Below are positions 53,115-61,455 of a DNA stretch of 64,000 nt, piece after piece. How positions within the stretch are numbered: the first letter of the stretch is position 1; each line of letters starts with the position of its first letter. The notes beneath the pieces were generated by a model, which worked only from the letters and a program-made list of their open reading frames with translations, was not told the DNA's origin and made no database searches. The stretch lies in assembly GCF_000758625.1 (NCBI RefSeq), contig NZ_CP009283.1, positions 2,367,501 to 2,431,500 of the forward strand. Direction: 5' to 3'. Made by a program: the position numbers and the translations under genes. This stretch comes from Paenibacillus sp. FSL R7-0273 (GTDB taxonomy: Bacteria; Bacillota; Bacilli; Paenibacillales; Paenibacillaceae).

Positions 53115-53888
53115 CTATAATTTCAAACGGTATGAACGGTTGCGCTGAGCGCCGCCGCCTGTAATCTCCAACATCTGTTGCTCGACCAGCTTATGGAGAA
53201 TCCGCCGGGCATGGCGATCAGTCACTTTTAGATGCTCGGTAAGCTCCAGCGGGGTGAAGGTCCTGAGTAGACGTCTGGCGAACCGGATCGTCTCGGCTTC
53301 CAGCCAAGTTAACGAAGAAGAGACATCTGTAGCGATGAATTTCCCAATAAAGGAAAGCACCAGCTGCTGACATTGTTTTGGTTCTTCTACTATGGAAGGA
53401 TAGGCGATCGGCAGAAAGGTCCAGCCGTCCAAAGCCAGCAGACAATGTCTGCGGCATAAATCCTTGAACCTCCTGACATCCAGATCCCTGGCATGTGGTC
53501 CATACCCTTGAATCTCAATTCCGCCCTTCACGCCTCCAGGCATATAAGCCAAATCCAGATAGCGGTAGCCGTTACTAAAATCACGCACTTCCCACTCCGG
53601 AAACAAATGGTCTAAATTCCCGACAGCCGGGAACCAGATGGTGCGGAGGAATTCAACTGTTCCATATCCTAATCCTTTGCCGAGTAAATCTTTTCTCCTG
53701 TGGTTGCTCTCATTCTCCAGATTGCGTACTAACCATTCCTCATACTGCTGTTCAAATCGCGGCATCTCATACTCCTCCTTGGCCCATTCAAGTGCTAATT
53801 TTCTCCGCAAAAAAGCCGCCTCAATGCCTATTCCCTCCAAACATAACTTTGGACGGAGATAGAGCATTAAAAGCGGCGTGTGCTTCAC
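53115..53888 (-). CDS. PD-(D/E)xK nuclease-like / winged-helix fusion, unknown role
   Basis: A 257-aa protein I cannot name. Residues 75-160 show the pattern of a PD-(D/E)xK nuclease-like fold: Glu79 in a helix, Asp112 in YRYLDLAY, then Glu125-x-Gln127 in GIEIQGYG, a basic helix with Arg139/Arg140, and Trp156 in LDGWTFLPI. E-x-Q in place of E-x-K is known in some nuclease-like families such as CoiA. Residues 205-257 look like a winged helix (FTPLELTEHLKVTDRHARRILHKL). The start is uncertain: the GTG at 53888 and ATG at 53867 both lack a clear ribosome site. It could be a regulator or a DNA-processing enzyme. It lies inside the tRNA-Lys-bracketed block. Confidence 0.65.
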   Translation of the reverse strand: MKHTPLLMLYLRPKLCLEGIGIEAAFLRRKLALEWAKEEYEMPRFEQQYEEWLVRNLENESNHRRKDLLGKGLGYGTVEFLRTIWFPAVGNLDHLFPEWEVRDFSNGYRYLDLAYMPGGVKGGIEIQGYGPHARDLDVRRFKDLCRRHCLLALDGWTFLPIAYPSIVEEPKQCQQLVLSFIGKFIATDVSSSLTWLEAETIRFARRLLRTFTPLELTEHLKVTDRHARRILHKLVEQQMLEITGGGAQRNRSYRLKL

Positions 53889-54020
53889 GGCTTATAAATC
53901 AATTATATCGTTACCAAATAATCGAGCAATGACATTCTTTTGATTACAGCCGCAATAAATGATAAGTTTCAAGTATATTCGTCAGTAATTCCATAAAATA
54001 AAAATCGCAGGAGGGGCAAC

Positions 54021-54500
54021 ATGGCTGCAACCAAACAACCTCAACAATTTAAAATAATCCTAAGCGATCCCAGCGGAGGGGTCAGAGGACGCCCGTACCG
54101 CACCATTGCTGTTGCTGCCGGAGCATCCTTATATGATCTCGCAGAGGCTGCCATCGAAGCCTTTGATTTTGACCTGGATCATGCCTTTGGCTTCTACGAC
54201 AATATCACTGACTGGACACGGGCTGAAGAAGGCTACGAATTGTTTGCGGATATTGGCCAGGAAAGCCGATTTCCCGGTGTTCAAAAAGTGGCAATCCACA
54301 CCGTATTCCATACCCCTAAACAAAAGCTGCTGCTGTTATTTGATTACGGTGTCTGCTGGCATTTTATTGTTCAATATCTGGGGGCTGCAGAGGTGAGGCC
54401 GGGTCAACAGCTGCCTTATGTTATCGAGAGCAAAGGGGAGACGTATGAGCAATATGACAGCTTTGGTGTTGAGGATGATTGGGATGATGAGGAAGAGTAG
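54021..54500 (+). CDS. Plasmid pRiA4b ORF-3-like protein
   Basis: A 159-aa member of the pRiA4b ORF-3 family (PF07929), recognised by ASLYDLAEAAIEAFDFDLDHAFGFYD, the FPGVQKVAIHTVF region and LLLLFDYGVCWHFIVQY. The family is often carried on plasmids and integrated elements; its function is unknown. The C-terminus is very acidic (DDWDDEEE). RBS AGGAGG is 8 bases before the ATG. Confidence 0.82.
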   Translation: MAATKQPQQFKIILSDPSGGVRGRPYRTIAVAAGASLYDLAEAAIEAFDFDLDHAFGFYDNITDWTRAEEGYELFADIGQESRFPGVQKVAIHTVFHTPKQKLLLLFDYGVCWHFIVQYLGAAEVRPGQQLPYVIESKGETYEQYDSFGVEDDWDDEEE

Positions 54501-54618
54501 CAGAATTCTGGTCAGGCCGTAGTGAAATTCCCCACTTCTAAATCTCACACAGCATGGTAAGATAAGCAGGCGGAAATTTACCGTGAGTATAGAGACAGGA
54601 AGGGTCAGGAATTACATT

Positions 54619-55938
54619 ATGAGCACAAAGAAGGAAACAGCCAATTCACTTGGCAAAACAGTAACCTCCATTCAGGCCCTGGCCATTGTGGTCGGGATGA
54701 TTATCGGTTCAGGAATCTTTTTGAAGCCGGGGATTGTGCTGAGCAATGCCGGTACTCCGTGGATGAGCATCCTGGCTTGGGGTGTCGGCGGGATCATTAC
54801 TCTGGCGTCGGCGCTCACTGTGGCGGAGATTGCGGCTGCGATTCCGAAATCCGGCGGCTTGTACACCTATCTGGGTGATCTCTACGGCGGTGTGGCAGGC
54901 TATCTGCTGGGCTGGGTGCAGGCGGTGATCTCTTATCCGGCGTCTGTAGCGGCGCTGGCGATTGCTTTTGCCACCTATTCCGGGTACTTCGTGCCTTTGA
55001 ACGGCTGGCAGCAGAAGCTGCTGGCTGTAGCCATACTGGCGTTCATCCTCATTATGAATGTCATTGCCACCAGATTTGGCGGCATCATCCAGACGGTTGC
55101 GACGGTGGGCAAGCTGATTCCGGTTGCGGGAATTATCGGCGTTGGCCTATTCTCGAATCTGACACCCGGCTTTGACGGCATCAGTGCACCGGCAGCGGGA
55201 GCAGGCTTTGGAGCAGCGGTACTGGGTACGCTATGGGCTTATGACGGCTGGATCAGTGTTACGAATATGGCTGGTGAAATTAAAAATCCCGCCAAAACGC
55301 TGCCGAGGGTCATCTCGGCCGGGGTTATTTTTGTGATAGCGGTGTATGTGCTGTTTAATCTGGCGGTGTTCAAGGCGCTGCCTTATGAGCAGATTATTAG
55401 TTCACCGACTCCAGGGGCTGATGCGGCTGAGGCGCTGTTCGGCAACGGGGGCGGAGCGTTTATTACGGCAGGCATCATTATATCAGTGCTTGGTGCGCTG
55501 AACGGCTATCTGATGACTGCAGCGCGTGTGCCGCAGGCGATGGGGGAGAAGAACCAGATTCCGTTCTCGCGTGTGCTGAGCAGCATTCATCCGAAGTTCC
55601 AGACTCCGGCGAATGCACTGCTTTTTCAAAGTGTGCTGGCGGTAATCTACATATTCTCGGGGACCTTCAACACGCTGACGGATTTGCTGGTGTTTGTATT
55701 GTGGATCTTTTTTACGATGGGTGTGTTTGGAGTCTTTCTTTTGCGTAAAAAAATGCCTCCGGAAAAAGGGCGCTACCGTGTGCCGCTTTATCCGGTTACT
55801 CCGATAATCGGGGTTGCTGGCGGACTCTACATTCTCGGCAGCACGATTGTCAGTGACCCGCTGCGCTCGCTGACCGGAATCGGGATTACGCTGGCCGGAC
55901 TGCCGGTGTATTATATTTTATCGCGTAAAAAAGCTTAA
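54619..55938 (+). CDS. APC-family amino-acid permease (LAT/SteT-like)
   Basis: A 439-aa permease with 12 predicted helices. The substrate-binding turn GMIIGSGIFLKPG in helix 1, the GGLYTYLGDLYGG segment, LWAYDGWISVTNMAGEIKNPAKTLP and GALNGYLMTAARV identify the APC/LAT group, close in pattern to the B. subtilis serine/threonine exchanger SteT. The start at 54619 (MSTKKETANSLG) has CAGGA about 8 bases upstream; a GTG twelve codons earlier is possible. Confidence 0.88.
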   Translation: MSTKKETANSLGKTVTSIQALAIVVGMIIGSGIFLKPGIVLSNAGTPWMSILAWGVGGIITLASALTVAEIAAAIPKSGGLYTYLGDLYGGVAGYLLGWVQAVISYPASVAALAIAFATYSGYFVPLNGWQQKLLAVAILAFILIMNVIATRFGGIIQTVATVGKLIPVAGIIGVGLFSNLTPGFDGISAPAAGAGFGAAVLGTLWAYDGWISVTNMAGEIKNPAKTLPRVISAGVIFVIAVYVLFNLAVFKALPYEQIISSPTPGADAAEALFGNGGGAFITAGIIISVLGALNGYLMTAARVPQAMGEKNQIPFSRVLSSIHPKFQTPANALLFQSVLAVIYIFSGTFNTLTDLLVFVLWIFFTMGVFGVFLLRKKMPPEKGRYRVPLYPVTPIIGVAGGLYILGSTIVSDPLRSLTGIGITLAGLPVYYILSRKKA

Positions 55939-55948
55939 TCTGCATCCA

Positions 55949-55987
55949 AAAGACCACCTTCTGTTAACTCGGAGGAGTGGTCTTTTT
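55949..55987 (+). terminator. Terminator of the permease gene
   Basis: AAGACCAC and GTGGTCTT form the stem, followed by T. Confidence 0.78.
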
Positions 55988-56108
55988 GCGTACAGCCAGC
56001 CTTGGCTGCAAGAATGTCCAATCCGGGTTAAATAGTCCAAAACCGCATAACAGGGCGGGCAAAATTGTCCTATTGCCGGAATAACGGGAGATCAGTATGC
56101 TACAGGTG

Positions 56109-56137
56109 TTGATTCTTTGGAGAGTTCTCATTATAAA
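56109..56137 (+). promoter_or_regulatory. Promoter of the PL11 lyase gene
   Basis: TTGATT and TATAAA are 17 bases apart, 27 bases before the lyase start. Confidence 0.65.
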
Positions 56138-56163
56138 CAGGCAGGTATGGAGGAGAAACGTAC

Positions 56164-58356
56164 ATGAGCATTCAATTGGAGCATTTGGACCGGGGGCTGG
56201 CGGCAGTCTGCACTTCGGAGGGGATATTTATCAGCTGGCGGCTGCTGGGACAGGAAGTGAGCGCTGCTACAGACAGCGGCCTGATTGCTGCAGATTTTCG
56301 GATATACCGTAACGGTGAACGGATTGCTGAGATTAGTGACAGCACGAATTATCTGGACAGGTCCGGCAGCCGGGAAGCGGAGTATGCGGTAGCCGCAGTT
56401 ATAAACGGAGAAGAGAAAGAGCAGTGCCGGTCAATCCGGCCTTGGGAGACACCCTACCTGGAAATCCCGCTGCAGAAGCCCGCAGACGGGGTTACACCTG
56501 CCGGTCAATCCTACACCTACAGTGCAAATGACATGAGTGTAGGTGATGTGGACGGAGACGGAGAATACGAATATATCGTCAAATGGGACCCGTCGAATGC
56601 GAAGGATGTTTCCCATGTAGGATATACAGGCAATGTGTATGTGGATTGTTACAAGCAAAACGGCACTCTGCTGTACCGGATCGATTTAGGTGTTAATATC
56701 CGGGCAGGGGCGCACTATACCCAGTTCCTGGTCTATGACTTTGACGGAGACGGTAAGGCGGAGCTGATGTTCAAAACAGCGCCGGGCACCCGGATTATCC
56801 GGTACTTAGACGGCGCTCCTGCGTCTGAAGCATTCATTACGCTGCTGCCGGAGGATGAAGCTGCCCGATACAGTCATCAGGATGATTACCGGATCAATGG
56901 TGAGGGCTACGCAGTGCATGTGGCTGATATGTTCGAACGCTGGCATGAGCATGAAGAGGTAACAGCCGGACACTGGCCGGCTACACTGGAGGAGTGTTTT
57001 GGTATTGCTCCTGCATATACGTATCCGCTGTCACGGGAGGATGCGCTGCGTCTGGCAGATTATTTCCTCGATGTGTATGCGCCTTCCAGAAGCGAACGGA
57101 ACAAGCTGCGTGAATTCGAAGGCTTTATTCTAAAAGGGCCGGAGTACCTCACAGTCTTCCGCGGCGAAACGGGAGAGGAGCTTAAGACAGTCCGCTACAA
57201 GCCGGAACGTCATGATGACGGGCTGATGTGGGGCGACTATTCCTGGAACCGTATCGAGCCGGGCAACCGGGTAGACCGATTCCTGGCCGGAGTCGCTTAT
57301 CTGGACGGAAAGAAGCCATATGCTTTGTTTGCCCGCGGGTATTATACAAGAGCTACAATGGCCGCCTACAGCTGGGACGGACAGGAATTGAGGGAGACCT
57401 GGTATATCGACAGCGGCTGGGTTACCATGAACAATCCGTTTGCTGACACGCTGCACCTGCAGGACGGCCGGAACCCAGGCTTCGGCGGGTTAGCCAAGCA
57501 GGGGGCCCATGCGCTGTCTACGGCCGACGTAGACGGGGACGGCTGCCAGGAGATCATCTACGGGTCGGCTACGATTGACCATGACGGCAGTCTTTTGTAC
57601 AGCTCAGGCGGGATTCTGCCGGAGGGAAGCGCGGCTCCGGGTGAATACGCCAAGCTTGGTCACGGGGATGCCCTGCATGTCGCGGTGGTCGATCCTGACC
57701 GGGACGGATTGCAGATTTATATGGTTCATGAGGAGGGCATACACGGCCCTTATGGATATACACTGCGGGATGCGGCTACCGGAGAAGTGCTCTTTGGCGG
57801 CTTTGCCAAGGAGGATGTCGGACGCGGCATGATCGGCAAGGTAGACCCGGCGGTGCCCGGGCTGCAGACGTGGTGCAGTGAAAGCCATCTGGCTCATGAG
57901 CCGTCCCGGGGGCTGCGCTCATCCAAGGGTGAGCAGCTGGATGAGGAAGCGCCAGGCACTAACATGAACATTAAATGGGCAGGCGATATGACGACCCAGT
58001 TCATCAGCGGAACCTTTGAAGAACCGGTTTCTATTGAGGACTGGAAGCGGGGCACGCTGCTGACGGCAGAGGGTACACGCTCTAACAACGGCACCAAGGG
58101 CAATCCTTGCCTGGTGGCGGATCTGTTCGGGGACTGGCGCGAGGAGCTTGTTGTACGTGTGGCAGACAGCTCGGCTATCCGCATCTACATGAACACAGAG
58201 GTGACGGACCGGAAGCTGTATACTCTGATGCATGATCCGCAGTACCGCACAGGGGTGGCCTGGCAGAATGTAGTTTATAATCAGCCCTGCTACACTAGCT
58301 TCTATCTGGGTACGGATATGAAATGGTCCAAGGTGCCGGTGCCGGATTTGTTATAA
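56164..58356 (+). CDS. Rhamnogalacturonan lyase, polysaccharide lyase family 11 (YesX-like)
   Basis: A 730-aa PL11 enzyme that splits rhamnogalacturonan I. Blocks that mark the family are AGQSYTYSANDMSVGDVDGDG, EYEYIVKWDPSNAKD, FDGDGKAELMFKTAPGT, EHEEVTAGHWPATLEECFG, DVDGDGCQEIIYG and GTNMNIKWAGDMTTQF. Several DxDGDG loops bind calcium. There is no signal peptide, so it should act on imported oligosaccharides in the cell, like B. subtilis YesX (612 aa); this protein is about 120 residues longer, partly through a segment near 260-330. No rhamnose or galacturonate genes are nearby. RBS AGGAG 8 bases upstream. Confidence 0.92.
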   Translation: MSIQLEHLDRGLAAVCTSEGIFISWRLLGQEVSAATDSGLIAADFRIYRNGERIAEISDSTNYLDRSGSREAEYAVAAVINGEEKEQCRSIRPWETPYLEIPLQKPADGVTPAGQSYTYSANDMSVGDVDGDGEYEYIVKWDPSNAKDVSHVGYTGNVYVDCYKQNGTLLYRIDLGVNIRAGAHYTQFLVYDFDGDGKAELMFKTAPGTRIIRYLDGAPASEAFITLLPEDEAARYSHQDDYRINGEGYAVHVADMFERWHEHEEVTAGHWPATLEECFGIAPAYTYPLSREDALRLADYFLDVYAPSRSERNKLREFEGFILKGPEYLTVFRGETGEELKTVRYKPERHDDGLMWGDYSWNRIEPGNRVDRFLAGVAYLDGKKPYALFARGYYTRATMAAYSWDGQELRETWYIDSGWVTMNNPFADTLHLQDGRNPGFGGLAKQGAHALSTADVDGDGCQEIIYGSATIDHDGSLLYSSGGILPEGSAAPGEYAKLGHGDALHVAVVDPDRDGLQIYMVHEEGIHGPYGYTLRDAATGEVLFGGFAKEDVGRGMIGKVDPAVPGLQTWCSESHLAHEPSRGLRSSKGEQLDEEAPGTNMNIKWAGDMTTQFISGTFEEPVSIEDWKRGTLLTAEGTRSNNGTKGNPCLVADLFGDWREELVVRVADSSAIRIYMNTEVTDRKLYTLMHDPQYRTGVAWQNVVYNQPCYTSFYLGTDMKWSKVPVPDLL

Positions 58357-58378
58357 GTTCGTTGTTCCCCTGTAAAAG

Positions 58379-58414
58379 CAAAAATGACCGCCCTTTTATA
58401 AAGGCGGTCATTTT
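58379..58414. terminator. Bidirectional terminator after the PL11 gene
   Basis: AAAATGACCGCC and GGCGGTCATTTT form a 12-bp perfect stem between convergent genes. Confidence 0.87.
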
Positions 58415-58475
58415 GTATAGATTGCTAAACATCCAATCGCAGGCTATCATACCGCTAACTACCGGCTGGAACAGC

Positions 58476-58841
58476 CTAGCTGTGCTCCGCAATCTGAACC
58501 TCAAAGCCGTCCGGGTCCAGCACATAAAAGAACCGCAGATGCGGATTGGGTGAGACGGGTCCGCGCGCTACCGGGATACCATGGCTTTTCAATTCCTCGA
58601 TAGTTCCGTCCAGGGACTCCGTTTCGAATCCGACAGACACCCCGCATTCCGGCAGCAATGCCGGATCACTTCCTTGGATAAGCTCGATTTTGGGCTGACC
58701 CTCCGGACCCAGCATAACGATCTGCCTGCCTCTGCTCTCAAATTGCCGTTCAATGGGAAGACCCAGAATCCCGTGGTAGAAATGTAGAGATGCCTCCAGG
58801 TCGCGTACTCTGAGCGTAATCCAATTCATTTTTAAGTTCAT
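58476..58841 (-). CDS. VOC (glyoxalase/dioxygenase) superfamily protein
   Basis: A 121-aa VOC-fold protein. WITLRVRDLEASLHFYHGILGLPIE opens the first beta-alpha-beta module, and GFETESLDGTIEELKSHGIPVARGP plus VLDPDGFEVQIAE the second, with Glu-x-Gln at the metal edge. Substrate unknown. RBS AAGGAG 8 bases before the ATG. Confidence 0.87.
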   Translation of the reverse strand: MNLKMNWITLRVRDLEASLHFYHGILGLPIERQFESRGRQIVMLGPEGQPKIELIQGSDPALLPECGVSVGFETESLDGTIEELKSHGIPVARGPVSPNPHLRFFYVLDPDGFEVQIAEHS

Positions 58842-58886
58842 AATGCAGTCTCCTTCTTTAATAAAAATCGCTGTAGCTATTGCACG

Positions 58887-59096
58887 CTAGGGAAAGATAA
58901 TCTCAGGAGCAGCATCAGCGTCTGCACTAACATTAAAGAATCCAACCTTGTGCCTGAGCGCCAGCTCCCGCATTTTAATATATGCGTCTCCGGCCACCGA
59001 CCAGGCAAAAGCCGCATAAATGATATTTGCAGCCAAGGTATAATCCGTCAGCAGGTTATCAGTCCCGGCTTCCTCCTCTATGTAGTTCATTAACAT
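58887..59096 (-). pseudogene. Short ORF, possible C-terminal remnant of a larger protein
   Basis: A 69-aa ORF without a clear ribosome site. AFAWSVAGDAYIKMRELALRHKVGFFNVSAD followed by EIIFP looks like the last third of a family of roughly 150-aa proteins (the pattern of alternating A-Y-x-x-A and lA-x-kh-x-VGFF-x-VS). The upstream part expected of that family is missing, so I treat it as a probable remnant; it could also be a small functional gene. Confidence 0.4.
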
Positions 59097-59132
59097 CTCA
59101 AGTTTACTATGACTAAATAAAATAAAAAAATG

Positions 59133-59162
59133 TTTGACAATTAGTCAGCGGCGAGGTATATT
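59133..59162 (+). promoter_or_regulatory. Promoter of tRNA-Lys copy 2
   Basis: A perfect TTGACA and TATATT are 18 bases apart, about 48 bases before the tRNA. Confidence 0.75.
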
Positions 59163-59209
59163 ATAAGAGTTCCTTTTGAGAACAACGGTCATAACGGCCG
59201 ACATAATAT

Positions 59210-59282
59210 GGACTCTTAGCTCAGTTGGTAGAGCAGTAGACTCTTAATCTATTTGTCCAGGGTTCGAGCCCCTGAGAGTCCA
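59210..59282 (+). tRNA. tRNA-Lys (CTT), copy 2
   Basis: Identical over all 73 bases to the copy at 52543, with the same anticodon loop and no encoded CCA. Confidence 0.95.
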
Positions 59283-59290
59283 TTACATGA

Positions 59291-59316
59291 AGAACGGCAG
59301 CGATGCCGTTCTTTTT
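59291..59316 (+). terminator. Terminator of tRNA-Lys copy 2
   Basis: AGAACGGCA and TGCCGTTCT around GCGA with a T run; related to the terminator at 52626. Confidence 0.85.
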
Positions 59317-59335
59317 CTGTTCATTTATACAGCTG

Positions 59336-59377
59336 AAAGAGCGCCCCCGTGTAAACAAAGGGGGGGCGCTCTTTTTT
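59336..59377. terminator. Terminator after the siderophore ATPase gene
   Basis: AAAGAGCGCCCCC and GGGGGCGCTCTTTT form a strong stem that can serve the minus-strand operon and the tRNA unit. Confidence 0.83.
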
Positions 59378-59386
59378 ATATACAGG

Positions 59387-60154
59387 TTATCTGGTCTCCA
59401 GATACGCAATACCCAGCGCCCCGGTAACCGGATTACGGTAGGTTTCGCAGGCTACGTCAAAGACCTGGCCGATCAGCTCCTTGGTCAGGATATCCTCAGG
59501 CTTGCCGCTGGCGGCAACCTGCCCCTGCTTCATTACATACAGATAATCACAGTATTCGGCAGCAAGGGTAAGGTCGTGGAGTGCGGCGAGAATGCCGATG
59601 TCCAGCTTTTTGACAATATTCAGGATCTGCAGCTGGTATTTAATGTCCAAATGGTTGGTCGGCTCGTCAAGAATCATAAATTCCGGCTGCTGGGCCAGCA
59701 CACGTGCCAGGATCACCCGCTGCTTCTCCCCGCCTGACAGAGAATTGTAGCTGCGCTCTGCATGACCTTCCAGATTAACCTTACGCAGGGCAGCAGTCAC
59801 GATTTCATGGTCCTGTCTGTTGTCTGTCTCCAGCATTCCTTTATGCGGAGTCCGGCCCATTGCGGCCATTTCGCGGACAGTGAAGTCGAAGCTCAGCTCA
59901 TTAAACTGCCCGACGACGCCCAGCTTTTGCGCGACCACCTTGGGGCTTGCTTTGATTACATCCAGATCAGAGAGAAAGACGTCCCCCTGCTTAGGCTTGA
60001 TGACTTTATAGATGCTTTTCAGGAGCGTGGATTTACCGCAGCCGTTCGGCCCGATCAGACCCACGAATTGCTTATTGCGGACCTTTAGTGATACATCCTT
60101 AACAATATTTACATTGGAAAAGGAAACCGCCAGACGTTCAACGTTTAAGTCCAT
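59387..60154 (-). CDS. Iron-siderophore ABC transporter ATPase (FecE/FhuC type)
   Basis: A 255-aa ATPase. Walker A GPNGCGKST (about 37-45), the signature SLSGGEKQRVILARVLAQ and Walker B FMILDEPTNHLDIKYQ are typical of siderophore and cobalamin importers. The start overlaps the permease stop by one base (TAATG), so translation is coupled. Together with the permease and the lipoprotein at 61456 it forms a complete importer. Confidence 0.93.
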   Translation of the reverse strand: MDLNVERLAVSFSNVNIVKDVSLKVRNKQFVGLIGPNGCGKSTLLKSIYKVIKPKQGDVFLSDLDVIKASPKVVAQKLGVVGQFNELSFDFTVREMAAMGRTPHKGMLETDNRQDHEIVTAALRKVNLEGHAERSYNSLSGGEKQRVILARVLAQQPEFMILDEPTNHLDIKYQLQILNIVKKLDIGILAALHDLTLAAEYCDYLYVMKQGQVAASGKPEDILTKELIGQVFDVACETYRNPVTGALGIAYLETR

Positions 60155-61269
60155 TATGATTTGCCTCCAAACGCGTAGCCTTTTTTGACCAGCATATACA
60201 TGAACATCGGCGCACCAATCAGGGCAGTGATAATCCCGATCGGAAGCTCCACACTCGGAACAATGGTCCGGGCAATTACATCAGTCCAGATCATGAAGAT
60301 GGCACCGAACAGGATAGAAGCCGGTAGCAGCCTGCGGTGGTCAGAGCCGACAAGTCCGCGAATCAGATGGGGGATAATCAGGCCGACGAAGCCGATCATT
60401 CCGCAGCTTGCGACCATAATACCGGTAATCAGGGCAGTGAGAATCATATAGGCTCTGCGGTAAGCACCCAGCGATATTCCCAGTGTAACAGCCGCTTCAT
60501 CACCAAGCATCATGGCATTCAGGGCACGGAACTGCATCAGGAAAAATGCAGCAGCCACTGTGATGGATACGGCAATCAGCGGCAGCTTATCCCAGCTTGA
60601 GGCGGCCAGACTTCCCATAGTCCAGAAAGTTACGGTCTTAATGCCTTCGGCATTGTTAGCGAAATAGACGATGAAATTGGCAAAAGCGGTGCATAGCGCG
60701 TTTATGACCATACCGGCCAGCACGAGCTTGACTGATGTCATTTTGCCTCCGGCATTGGCCAGGAGCAGCACAAGAAGGGAAGCACCGACGGCGCCGGCAA
60801 AAGCCCAGAAGGCTACACCCGTCTGCCCCAGAAAGCCCATCGTCCCAAAGCCGACCAGAATGGCGAAGGTTGCACCGAGTGAACCGCCTGAGGAAATACC
60901 TAGTATGTATGGATCAGCGAGCGGATTCTGTACAGCGGCCTGCATAATGGTACCGCACAGTGTAAGGCCTGCACCGATAAACAGGGCCATTAGCACGCGC
61001 GGAAAACGGATTTTCCAGATGATATCTACAAAAGATCCGGAAGTCAGGTCCTGCACATCTCCTATCTGAATGCCGGTAATCTGATGGAGCAGAATCCGGT
61101 ACGATTGGGAGACGGGGATTTCAACCTGTCCAAAGGAGACGGCGGCCCCCGCCGACAGAACTGTAATGACCAGCAGAACAATAATAACAGCAGTAAAGCC
61201 ATAACGGCTATTAATGATAGATTGCTTGGCTGCCGGCTGCGCGGCTATCTCGGTTTGCATGACATTCAT
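60154..61269 (-). CDS. Iron-siderophore ABC transporter permease (FecCD family)
   Basis: A 371-aa permease with about ten helices and the FecCD motifs PRVLMALFIGAGL, NPLADPYILGISSGGSLGA, MLGDEAAVTLG and GFVGLIIPHLIRGLVGSDHR. Only one permease gene is present, so a homodimer is expected. RBS AAGGAG is 5 bases before the ATG. Transcribed divergently from the binding-protein gene across the Fur region. Confidence 0.94.
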   Translation of the reverse strand: MNVMQTEIAAQPAAKQSIINSRYGFTAVIIVLLVITVLSAGAAVSFGQVEIPVSQSYRILLHQITGIQIGDVQDLTSGSFVDIIWKIRFPRVLMALFIGAGLTLCGTIMQAAVQNPLADPYILGISSGGSLGATFAILVGFGTMGFLGQTGVAFWAFAGAVGASLLVLLLANAGGKMTSVKLVLAGMVINALCTAFANFIVYFANNAEGIKTVTFWTMGSLAASSWDKLPLIAVSITVAAAFFLMQFRALNAMMLGDEAAVTLGISLGAYRRAYMILTALITGIMVASCGMIGFVGLIIPHLIRGLVGSDHRRLLPASILFGAIFMIWTDVIARTIVPSVELPIGIITALIGAPMFMYMLVKKGYAFGGKS

Positions 61270-61300
61270 ATAGACTCCTTAATTATAAAGTTTAATTTAA

Positions 61301-61330
61301 AATATAGCGCATATTGAGAATTGTTGTCAA
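61301..61330 (-). promoter_or_regulatory. Minus-strand promoter of the permease-ATPase operon
   Basis: On the minus strand TTGACA and TATATT are 18 bases apart; the -35 lies inside the Fur boxes. Confidence 0.65.
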
Positions 61331-61345
61331 TGAGAATTATTATCA
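61315..61345. promoter_or_regulatory. Tandem Fur boxes
   Basis: Two 7-1-7 sites 16 bases apart: TGAGAAT-T-GTTGTCA (61315-61329) and TGAGAAT-T-ATTATCA (61331-61345). The second departs from TGATAAT-N-ATTATCA at one base. Confidence 0.8.
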
Positions 61346-61374
61346 TTGACATATGCGCCAGCTTTCTATATTCT
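61346..61374 (+). promoter_or_regulatory. Plus-strand promoter of the binding-protein gene
   Basis: TTGACA and TATTCT are 17 bases apart, directly after the second Fur box. Confidence 0.7.
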
Positions 61375-61455
61375 ACGATTGTATTCCTTGCAGAACGGAA
61401 GGTTGTGCCAACTCTGGCAAGGCTGTTTACCAGATATATAGAAAAGGGGATAGGA

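Noticed and set aside
53115..55938. Nuclease-like gene, pRiA4b protein and permease as one defence operon
   Set aside because: The genes are on different strands with separate signals and the permease is an ordinary amino-acid transporter, so no operon-level system is supported.
61321..61455. Longer N-terminus for the binding lipoprotein
   Set aside because: It would start inside the Fur boxes and promoter, and the lipoprotein signal peptide begins at 61456.
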